This document shows positions 6,777 to 12,927 of a stretch of DNA of 12,927 nt, in pieces. The stretch lies in the NCBI GenBank assembly GCA_045863035.1, contig BTUV01000087.1, forward strand, positions 1-12,927, given 5' to 3'. Position 1 is the stretch's first letter. Each line of letters starts with the position of its first letter. The position numbers and the translations under genes are program-made. This DNA is from H2-BAC3 sp045863035. Lineage in GTDB: Bacteria; Bacteroidota; Ignavibacteria; Ignavibacteriales; Ignavibacteriaceae. Under the pieces are notes generated by a model. That model made no database searches. It was not told the origin of the DNA and saw nothing but the letters and a program-made list of their open reading frames with translations.

Positions 6777-8717
6777 ATGAAAAAAAGTTTTGTTCTTTTT
6801 ATTTTTACCGCTTCACTGCTGATCACCTGGTATGGTTGCGGTAATTCAAACTCATCACTGGACACCGGTGATGCTGCTTCTAAAGTTTATGTAAAACCCG
6901 GCTCTCAGGATGAATTCTACGGATTTATGAGCGGCGGCTTCAGCGGACAGATGTCTGTTTATGGGCTCCCCTCTGGCCGTCTCTTTAAGGTCATCTCTGT
7001 TTTCTCTCAGAACCCTGAAACCGGTTACGGTTACTCTGAGGAAACCAAGCCGATGCTTAACACTTCACACGGGTTTATTCCGTGGGATGATGCGCATCAT
7101 CCTTCTCTCTCGCAAACCGATGGCGTTGCAGACGGTAAATGGATTTTTATCAATGGCAACAATACCCCGCGTATTGCACGTATTGATTTGAAAGAGTTTG
7201 AAACTGCTGAAATTATCGAAATCCCGAATTCAGCAGGAAACCACGGCTCCCCTTTTACCACTGAAAATTCTGAATACGTTGTTGCATCTACTCGTTTCAG
7301 CGTTCCTTTCGGTGATGCTGACCCTTCAATCTCAACTTATAAAGAAAATTTCCACGGAACCATTTCCTTTATCAAAGTTGATAAAGAAACCGGCAGAATG
7401 AATCTGGCCTTCCAGATAATGATGCCCGGCTTCCATTATGATCTCGCCCGCTCAGGTAAAGCAGCTTCACACGGATGGGCTTTCTTTACCTCATATAACT
7501 CTGAGCAGGCAAATACACTGCTTGAAATTAACGCATCAAAGAATGATAAAGATTTCATTGCTGCTGTTAACTGGAAACTCGCTGAAGAGTATGTTGCTAA
7601 GGGAAAAGCAAAAGACTTCCCCGGTACCTACTACCACAACTATATGGACCACAGCACACAATCTGCAGTGAGTAAGAAGATTACATCTGTTAAGATGCTT
7701 GATCCGAAAGACTGCCCCGGACTTATCTACTTCCTCCCGACTCCAAAATCACCGCATGGCGTTGATGTTGACCCGAGCGGTGAGTATATTGCAGCCGGCG
7801 GAAAACTCGCTTCTCTTATTCCGGTTCACTCGTTTACGAAAATCAAATCAGCTATCGAAAAGAAATCCTTTGAAGGCGAAGTAAACGGAATTCCGGTTCT
7901 TAAATACGATGAGATTATTGCAGGTGAAGTAAAAGATCCGGGTCTCGGACCTCTTCACACTGAATTTGATGGTAACGGTTACGGATATACATCAGCTTTC
8001 ATTTCATCTGAGGTGGTAAAATGGAAGATTGGAACCTGGGAAGTGGTTGACCGCATCCCTGTGTATTATTCAATTGGTCACCTGATGGTTATCGGCGGAG
8101 ATACCCGTAAACCTGATGGTAAATATCTCGTTGCTCTTAACAAGATAACCAAAGACCGCTACCTGCCGACCGGTCCGGCTCTCACTCAGTCAGCCCAGCT
8201 TATTGATATCAGCGGTGAAAAAATGAAACTCCTGCTTGACTTCCCCACTATTGGTGAACCTCACTATGCTCAGGGTATCAGAGCAGAACTGCTTACCAAA
8301 GACTTCATGAAGGTTTATCCGATTGAACAAAATAAGCACCCGTATATAACCCGCTCAGAAAAAGACAGCCGGGTTGTGCGCGAGGGCAACACGGTTCACG
8401 TATATATGACCGCAAGCAGAAGCCACTTTTCTCCTGATAATATTGAAGGCGTCAAGCCGGGTGATAAAGTGTATTTCCACGTTACTAATCTTGAGCAAGA
8501 CTGGGACGTTCCGCACGGCTTTGCGGTTAAAGGCATGAATAATTCTGAGCTTCTGATTATGCCGGGTGAAACCAGAACTATTCTCTGGGAACCAAAAACC
8601 CAGGGTATCTTCCCGTTCTACTGCTCAGACTTCTGTTCAGCGCTTCATCAGGAAATGCAGGGCTATATACGCGTTTCCAATAGCAATGTTCCTTTAACGT
8701 TCGGTACCGGTAAATAA
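6777..8717 (+). CDS. nosZ: Nitrous oxide reductase, clade II (Sec-type)
   Basis: A 646-residue enzyme that reduces N2O to N2 in the periplasm. The signal peptide has no twin arginine (MKKSFVLFIFTASLLITWYGC). Cleavage at C21 would make a lipoprotein, although the lipobox WYGC is loose. Seven histidines fit the CuZ ligands of the beta-propeller: H107 and H108 (DDAHHPS), H156 (GNHGS), H327 (SPHGVD), H394 (LHTEFD), H435 (IGHL) and H496 (EPHYAQG). The C-terminal cupredoxin domain (about 535-640) carries the CuA ligands H580 (DVPHGF), C616, C620, H624 and M627 in YCSDFCSALHQEM. The residue between the cysteines is D618 where clade I enzymes have W; only its backbone carbonyl binds copper. Length and motifs are complete, so the enzyme should be active. 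AGGAG seven bases upstream sets the start. The 14-base gap to the cytochrome gene shows co-transcription, and a structured element follows the stop codon. Confidence 0.98.
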   Translation: MKKSFVLFIFTASLLITWYGCGNSNSSLDTGDAASKVYVKPGSQDEFYGFMSGGFSGQMSVYGLPSGRLFKVISVFSQNPETGYGYSEETKPMLNTSHGFIPWDDAHHPSLSQTDGVADGKWIFINGNNTPRIARIDLKEFETAEIIEIPNSAGNHGSPFTTENSEYVVASTRFSVPFGDADPSISTYKENFHGTISFIKVDKETGRMNLAFQIMMPGFHYDLARSGKAASHGWAFFTSYNSEQANTLLEINASKNDKDFIAAVNWKLAEEYVAKGKAKDFPGTYYHNYMDHSTQSAVSKKITSVKMLDPKDCPGLIYFLPTPKSPHGVDVDPSGEYIAAGGKLASLIPVHSFTKIKSAIEKKSFEGEVNGIPVLKYDEIIAGEVKDPGLGPLHTEFDGNGYGYTSAFISSEVVKWKIGTWEVVDRIPVYYSIGHLMVIGGDTRKPDGKYLVALNKITKDRYLPTGPALTQSAQLIDISGEKMKLLLDFPTIGEPHYAQGIRAELLTKDFMKVYPIEQNKHPYITRSEKDSRVVREGNTVHVYMTASRSHFSPDNIEGVKPGDKVYFHVTNLEQDWDVPHGFAVKGMNNSELLIMPGETRTILWEPKTQGIFPFYCSDFCSALHQEMQGYIRVSNSNVPLTFGTGK

Positions 8718-8732
8718 CCGGTCAGTTTTTAT

Positions 8733-8846
8733 GAAAGACCCGGCAGCCAAGGCCAGCCCCCTCTCTGCCCTTATAAGCAGGAGTCTGTCAGCAGAACATA
8801 TTCAGATATGCAATACTGATAGCTGCCGTTGGTGACCGGGTCTTTC
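8733..8846 (+). other. Highly structured intercistronic element between nosZ and nosL
   Basis: A perfect 11-base inverted repeat (GAAAGACCCGG 8733-8743, CCGGGTCTTTC 8836-8846) closes a 114-base element that fills almost the whole nosZ-nosL gap. The stem continues inward through a 3x3 internal loop to CCAA/TTGG (8747-8750, 8829-8832), GGC/GCC (8751-8753, 8825-8827) and AGC/GCT (8755-8757, 8822-8824). The interior can form three hairpins: CTC(T)CTGC/GCAGGAG (8761-8783), TCTG/CAGA (8784-8795) and CATAT/ATATG (8797-8810). Together they make a cloverleaf. The octamer TTTTATGA occurs at both ends (8727-8734, 8849-8856). It may stabilise or process the nosZ mRNA, attenuate downstream expression, or be a small inverted-repeat mobile element. 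Which of these applies cannot be told from one copy. Confidence 0.6.
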
Positions 8847-8866
8847 TCTTTTATGACGATTTGAAA

Positions 8867-9889
8867 ATGACAACCATGAATAAGAAATCACGACTTTTGA
8901 TGTTTTTAGCCGCACTTTTAGTAGTGCCCTCTCTGTTCCTCCCTCTCTGGATTATTGACCTGGACGCTCCTCAGTACCCCGAAGGACTGGGTATATATAT
9001 CTGGGCAGATCAGGTTACCGGTATCCGTCCTAATGACCTTAACACACTTAACGGACTGAACCATTATATCGGAATGAAGGTTATTGATAACGACAGCATT
9101 CCGGAATTAAAGATCATGCCTTATATCATAATAGGTTTTGTGCTCGCCGGTATTGCGGTTGCGCTTATCGGAAAGCGAAACCTCATCCTCGGATGGCTCG
9201 CCCTTCTGATTGTTATCGGCGGTGTCGGTATATATGATTTTTATCTTTGGGGCTATGACTATGGTCATAACCTTGATCCGAATGCTCCTATTAAAGTGCC
9301 GGGATTTTCCTATCAGCCACCGCTCATAGGCACCAAGCAGCTTTTAAATATGTACACCACATCCCTTCCTTACTTAGGAAGCGCTTTTATCGGGGCGGGT
9401 TTTCTGCTCGCGCTTTACACGTATATACGAAGCGGAAAGAAAAGCAAGAACTCTGCCGGTCTTCATACTGCGGTTCTGCTGCTCCCTGCTTTGCTTGCGC
9501 TTAATTGCAGCAACGCGCCAAAACCGATTGATTACGGAAATGCAAATTGTCTCCATTGCGAAATGACCGTAATGGACCCTAAGTTCGGGGCGGAGTTGAT
9601 AACCGCGAAAGGCAAAGTACACTTCTTTGATTCGGCAGAGTGCCTTGCTGAATATCTCACCGAAAACAAAGAAGCCGGTGAAGGTGCACAAATATATGTT
9701 ACCGATCTTTCATCCGGCAAACTTACAAACGCGCGTACGGCTTCGTTTTTTACTTCGCCGGAGGTTAACAGCCCGATGGGTGGAAATTTGGCTGCTTTTG
9801 AACAGGAGTCAGCTATCTCCGGCTTCTATGATAAGGGAAAGGGAAAAGTGCTTTCCTGGCAGGAAGTTATTCAGTTAAACGCCGAATAA
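8867..9889 (+). CDS. nosL: Polytopic membrane protein fused to NosL copper chaperone
   Basis: Numbering here is from the in-frame TTG at 8861; the likely starts are ATG 8867 (M3) or ATG 8876 (M6). The N-terminal part (to about 190) has four membrane helices (about 11-31, 86-104, 107-126, 168-189) and a periplasmic loop with NGLNHYIGM (64-72), a motif I associate with a membrane protein next to nosL in Bacteroidota nos clusters. A basic loop RSGKKSK (190-196) leads into a second signal-like segment, TAVLLLPALLALNC, with a lipobox at C216. The NosL domain follows: Cu(I)-binding C230-L-H-C233-E-M235, then KVHFFDSAEC (252-261) and SPMGGNLAAF (304-313). NosL is thought to deliver copper to apo-NosZ. 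By the positive-inside rule the NosL part lies in the periplasm, whether or not the internal lipobox is cleaved. No ATG lies near the junction, so separate translation of NosL is unlikely. The start has no clear ribosome site. Confidence 0.88.
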   Translation: MTTMNKKSRLLMFLAALLVVPSLFLPLWIIDLDAPQYPEGLGIYIWADQVTGIRPNDLNTLNGLNHYIGMKVIDNDSIPELKIMPYIIIGFVLAGIAVALIGKRNLILGWLALLIVIGGVGIYDFYLWGYDYGHNLDPNAPIKVPGFSYQPPLIGTKQLLNMYTTSLPYLGSAFIGAGFLLALYTYIRSGKKSKNSAGLHTAVLLLPALLALNCSNAPKPIDYGNANCLHCEMTVMDPKFGAELITAKGKVHFFDSAECLAEYLTENKEAGEGAQIYVTDLSSGKLTNARTASFFTSPEVNSPMGGNLAAFEQESAISGFYDKGKGKVLSWQEVIQLNAE

Positions 9890-9890
9890 T

Positions 9891-11138
9891 ATGCGCCCGT
9901 TTTTTTTTACAAATTTCAGTATCGCCTTAATTCTTTTCTGCCTGCTCACCCTCCAGGCCGTTCCGGCAACACACACACACGATAGAAATACGAATGCAGA
10001 CCTCTTTGCATCGATTCAACGAGCAGGCAGAGGTGATACTGTTTATATTCATGAGGGTATTTACCGGATTAGCAACCTCAAAATTGACAAGGAACTTTCC
10101 CTCATCGGTAAAGGAAAAGTTATTCTGCAAGCAGACGGTCCCGGAGATATCCTTTCCATTCAACACGACCGTGTACTTATTAAAAATCTTACCTTCCGCG
10201 AAACCGAAACCAGCTTCATGAAAGATTTTGCGGCGGTAAAGGTTGAGATGAGCAATTATATCACCATCGCTAATTGTGTTTTTGAGAATAACTTCTTCGG
10301 AATCTACCTCTCAAATTCAACCGGCTCGGTTATTACAGATAATAAACTGACCGGCTCCGGCAAGAAAGAATCAAGTTCCGGAAACGGCATTCACCTGTGG
10401 AACTGCCGTCAGATTACCGTCGAAGGAAATACTGTTTCAAACCACCGGGACGGTATATATTTGGAGTTTACCAAAGAAACCGGCATCAAGCGCAATAAAA
10501 GCTTCGGTAATCTCAGATACGGACTTCACTTCATGTTTTCTGACACCTGCCGCTATACCGCAAATACCTTTAACCGGAACGGCGCCGGAGTGGCAGTGAT
10601 GTATTCTACTGAAATTGAAATGACAAAAAATTCTTTTTCTGACAACAACGGCACTTCCTCATACGGACTTCTCCTTAAAGACATACGAAAAAGTACCATT
10701 ACCGGCAACCAGTTTATCAGAAATACCATTGCCGTATATATAGAGGCATCTTCACGAATCAGTTTTACTGAAAATATACTTCAGAGCAACGGCACCGCGC
10801 TGAAGGTAATGGCAAATTCTGAAACAAACCGGTTTATAAGCAACAGTTTTCTTAATAACAGCTTTGATGTAGCATCTAACAGCCGTCAGAATTACAATGA
10901 ATACAGACTGAACTACTGGGATACCTATTCCGGTTATGACATGAATAAGGATGGCATCGGCGATGTTCCCCACAGCCCGGTGCGGCTCTCTTCCGTAATA
11001 ACAGCCAAATATCCAAGTTCGATAATTCTGATGCGCAGTTTTTTTATGGGTCTGCTTGATATGACCGAAAAAATTTTTCCCGCGTTTACTCCGTCTGATT
11101 TAACCGACACTGAACCTCTTATGAGAAGAAAACTATGA
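9891..11138 (+). CDS. nosD: NosD, periplasmic CuZ-assembly protein
   Basis: A 415-residue exported protein. The signal peptide (MRPFFFTNFSIALILFCLLT...) probably ends at about residue 26 (AVPA). The body is a right-handed beta-helix built from parallel-beta repeats, seen as recurring N-x-x-x-x-N-x-[FI] and G-[IL]-x-[LF] patterns (GIYLSNSTGSVITDNKL, GIHLWNCRQITVEGNTV, GIYLEFTKETGIKRNKS). Near the end it has the NosD hallmark NYWDTYSGYDMNKDGIGD (from 341), and the C-terminal tail includes DTEPLM. NosD works with the NosFY ABC transporter in CuZ maturation, and recent structural work on NosDFY places it on the periplasmic face of NosY. The start ATG lies one base after the nosL stop and the end overlaps nosF by four bases (ATGA). 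It therefore probably relies on translational coupling, because no ribosome site is evident. Confidence 0.95.
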   Translation: MRPFFFTNFSIALILFCLLTLQAVPATHTHDRNTNADLFASIQRAGRGDTVYIHEGIYRISNLKIDKELSLIGKGKVILQADGPGDILSIQHDRVLIKNLTFRETETSFMKDFAAVKVEMSNYITIANCVFENNFFGIYLSNSTGSVITDNKLTGSGKKESSSGNGIHLWNCRQITVEGNTVSNHRDGIYLEFTKETGIKRNKSFGNLRYGLHFMFSDTCRYTANTFNRNGAGVAVMYSTEIEMTKNSFSDNNGTSSYGLLLKDIRKSTITGNQFIRNTIAVYIEASSRISFTENILQSNGTALKVMANSETNRFISNSFLNNSFDVASNSRQNYNEYRLNYWDTYSGYDMNKDGIGDVPHSPVRLSSVITAKYPSSIILMRSFFMGLLDMTEKIFPAFTPSDLTDTEPLMRRKL

Positions 11139-11878
11139 TCGAAATTTCTCATCTGAATAAATCCTTTGGTAAAAACCACATCCTCAAAGATATATCCGCC
11201 CGGATTACTCCGGGTATGATCACGGCGATAGCCGGACCTAACGGCAGCGGCAAAACAACGCTTATGAAATGCCTTCTCGGTCTGCTTCGCTATGATTCCG
11301 GAGAGATATTCATCAATGGTCACAATGTAAGCGTGTCTTCTTTATATAAAAAGGAAACCGGCTACGTACCTCAGCAGTCAGCGCTTCCGCCTAATCTTTC
11401 GATTGAAGATATGGTATCAATGCTTATGGAGCTCAGAGAGGCAACTTACTCCCGCTATGACGAGCTGGTTTCTCTGCTTCACCTCGAGGGGCAGACGCAA
11501 AAGAAATCATCCTCCCTTTCCGGCGGAACCAGGCAGAAAGCAGGTCTTTTACTCGGTATGTTGTTTCATCCTTCAGTGCTCATTCTTGACGAACCTCTTT
11601 CGTACCTTGATCCGGCAACCTCGGTTGTGGTTAAGGAAGAACTGCTGCGCCTGAAGGAAAACGGCTGCACTGTTCTTCTCTCTTCTCACAATATGCATGA
11701 GATTGAGGAAATCGCCGGGCAGCTTATATATATTCTCGAAGGACGCATTCATTTCAGCGGCTCTCCGGTTCAGCTCATGGAGCACCATGGCACCGCAACT
11801 TTAGAATCAGCTTTATCTCAGGTCTTAAAAAATCATTATGAATCAAACCGTCAAAATCTTAAAATACACCGCGCGTGA
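11135..11878 (+). CDS. nosF: NosF, ABC transporter ATPase for CuZ assembly
   Basis: A 247-residue ABC ATPase with every motif intact: Walker A GPNGSGKT (34-41), Q-loop YVPQQ (76-80), signature SLSGGTRQK (126-134), Walker B VLILDEP (147-153), D-loop LDP (157-159) and H-loop SSHN with H184. The LSGGTRQK form of the signature is typical of NosF and related copper-site ABC ATPases. It is cytoplasmic and energises NosY-NosD. The start ATGA overlaps the nosD stop and the 3' end overlaps nosY by 41 bases in another frame, so the three genes are made as one tightly coupled set. The length is slightly shorter than many proteobacterial NosF proteins (about 300), with a short C-terminal extension after the core. 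Confidence 0.96.
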   Translation: MIEISHLNKSFGKNHILKDISARITPGMITAIAGPNGSGKTTLMKCLLGLLRYDSGEIFINGHNVSVSSLYKKETGYVPQQSALPPNLSIEDMVSMLMELREATYSRYDELVSLLHLEGQTQKKSSSLSGGTRQKAGLLLGMLFHPSVLILDEPLSYLDPATSVVVKEELLRLKENGCTVLLSSHNMHEIEEIAGQLIYILEGRIHFSGSPVQLMEHHGTATLESALSQVLKNHYESNRQNLKIHRA

Positions 11879-12623
11879 TCTTTTTCGCTCGCGGATTCTG
11901 ATACTCTACGCTCTGTTTTTCATGCTCTTGTGGGCGGGGCTTTTCTATTTCTCAAACGATGCTACAAAAGTGAGCATTAGTCTGATTAATGTTGTCACTG
12001 CAATTATACCGCTGGTCAGTCTTATTTTTGGTACACTCGTGTATTATAACTCATCTGACTTTATTCTCTTTATGATAACCCAGCCCGTTGAGAGGCGCAG
12101 TGTATATATTGCAATGAACACAGCGGTATCGTTAATACTTTCCGTGTCTTTGCTGATCGGTCTCGGACTCCCTTCGCTGCTTTTTGGTACCGTCAGCATG
12201 ATACCCCTTTCACTTCTGATAATATTTACTTCTGTTTTGGTAACAGCAGTATTTTCCAATATCGCTTTTTTTGCCGGCGCGGTTTCACAGGATAAAGTGC
12301 GCGCGCTTACCTTTGTCATCTTTATCTGGCTCTTTTTTGCGGTAATGTATGACGGCATTATCTTATTCGCCACGGTTTACTTTTATGAGTATCCGATTGA
12401 AATACCAGCGCTCATCTTTTCAGCGCTCAATCCGCTTGATCTGGCACGCATCATCCTGCTTCTTCACATTGACCACAGTGCACTTATGGGATATACGGGA
12501 GCATTATATAAATCAGTATTCTCAGGCACACTTGGTATGAGTGCAGCATTTCTATTACTCGCGATCTGGTTTACCGTACCCTTCCTTAGCGGCATCAGAG
12601 TCTTTAACCGGCGCGACTTTTAA
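11838..12623 (+). CDS. nosY: NosY, ABC-2 type membrane permease for CuZ assembly
   Basis: A 261-residue integral membrane protein of the ABC-2 permease type with six helices (about 20-38, 47-70, 94-116, 121-149, 156-182 and 233-253). The N-terminus MNQTVKILKYTARDLFRSRI is the usual amphipathic coupling segment of this family, which supports the early ATG despite its 41-base overlap with nosF. ALNPLDLARI (196-205) matches a conserved NosY loop. It forms the transmembrane part of the NosDFY complex that is required to build CuZ in NosZ. It is the last recognisable gene of the operon; no clear hairpin terminator follows, and the next 300 bases are repeat-like. Confidence 0.94.
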   Translation: MNQTVKILKYTARDLFRSRILILYALFFMLLWAGLFYFSNDATKVSISLINVVTAIIPLVSLIFGTLVYYNSSDFILFMITQPVERRSVYIAMNTAVSLILSVSLLIGLGLPSLLFGTVSMIPLSLLIIFTSVLVTAVFSNIAFFAGAVSQDKVRALTFVIFIWLFFAVMYDGIILFATVYFYEYPIEIPALIFSALNPLDLARIILLLHIDHSALMGYTGALYKSVFSGTLGMSAAFLLLAIWFTVPFLSGIRVFNRRDF

Positions 12624-12927
12624 GGAATTATGAATGGTGAATTATGAAGTATGAATTTGTGTAGTTCTGTCCCTTCGCAAACTTTCGCGCAAAGTTTAAA
12701 AGACGCAAAGTTTTTAGATCAGCGTAAATCCGCGTTGCATTAGCATCAGTAAAATCCGCGTGCCATTTTCTCTGCCAAACCTTGCGTAAAACCGCCAAAC
12801 CGCAAAGTTTTCCGGCCGCTTTACCCCCCCCCAATTACTAAATACTACCTACGCATTACTAATTATTTTTTTGTCCTGACTTCTGCCAAAATCTGACCAA
12901 ATCGTAAAAATCTTCGAATACGATCTA
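12624..12927 (+). repeat. Non-coding, degenerate dispersed-repeat-like tract downstream of nos
   Basis: No convincing gene is present. CGCAAAGTTT occurs three times (12688-12697, 12704-12713, 12801-12810), with a variant CGCAAACTTT at 12676. Two similar units read TCAGCGTAAATCCGCGTTGCAT (split here only by a one-base gap from its partner) at 12719-12740 and its shorter variant at 12746-12766, a period of 27 bases. Read on the minus strand, the phrases 'ACGCGGATTTACGCTGATC' and 'AACTTTGCG' resemble dispersed intergenic repeats that I recall from many Bacteroidota and related genomes. A nine-base C tract lies at 12824-12832. A 68-codon minus-strand ORF through this tract has no protein-like character and is not called. 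Confidence 0.5.
12625..12657 (+). repeat. Short direct repeats GAATTATGAA directly after nosY
   Basis: GAATTATGAA occurs at 12625-12634 and again at 12639-12648, with a partial third copy (ATGAATT) at 12651-12657. Such AATTATGAA strings are often seen at edges of intergenic repeat tracts in this kind of genome, as far as I recall. Confidence 0.6.

Noticed and set aside
8853..8864. Three-codon ORF (ATG ACG ATT TGA) just before the nosL fusion start
   Set aside because: It is too short to distinguish from chance and has no ribosome site.
12628..12834. A 68-codon minus-strand ORF downstream of nosY
   Set aside because: It lies entirely in repeat-like sequence, starts in the C tract, and shows no protein-family character.
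1..12927. CRISPR arrays, tRNA or rRNA genes, insertion sequences with transposase
   Set aside because: No regularly spaced repeats, no tRNA with the usual T-arm and acceptor features, and no transposase-like protein were seen. The cloverleaf at 8733-8846 lacks tRNA consensus bases.

Overview
This window looks like a chromosomal piece of a Bacteroidota/Ignavibacteria-type bacterium. Three things suggest this: a TonB-dependent receptor with an N-terminal carboxypeptidase-regulatory-like domain, a short Crp/Fnr protein of the kind common in that lineage, and a compact nos cluster of the Sec-exported (clade II) type. The assignment rests on protein style and gene order read by eye, not on a database search.

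Left part, minus strand (15-4136): a NAD(P)-binding epimerase/dehydratase-like protein, a TonB-dependent outer-membrane receptor, and a Crp/Fnr-family regulator. Middle, plus strand (4165-5660): two very small, translationally coupled ORFs (30 and 51 codons, the second a one-helix membrane protein). They are followed by a soluble PAS-histidine kinase with a cysteine-rich insert in its PAS domain and no response regulator nearby. Positions 5661-6282 are a 622-base non-coding stretch with an FNR/NNR-like palindrome, a plausible sigma70-type promoter and a 5'UTR stem.

Right part, plus strand (6283-12623): a nitrous oxide reduction operon in the order cytochrome c lipoprotein, nosZ, nosL fused to a multi-span membrane protein, nosD, nosF, nosY. 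The cytochrome probably delivers electrons to NosZ, which reduces N2O to N2 at CuZ. NosL is a Cu(I)-binding protein thought to supply copper, and NosDFY is the ABC machinery needed for CuZ assembly. No nosR, nosX, nosG or nosH is present in the window. The cytochrome, NosZ and the NosL part all carry lipobox-like sequences, so the periplasmic side of the system may be membrane-tethered. A strongly structured, possibly cloverleaf-shaped element fills the nosZ-nosL gap.

Downstream of nosY (12624-12927) there is no convincing gene, only degenerate repeat-like sequence and a nine-base C tract. The most interesting points are the coupled small ORFs before the kinase, the structured nosZ-nosL intercistronic element, the NosL fusion with an internal lipobox, and the cysteine-rich PAS kinase beside a Crp/Fnr gene and the nos operon.
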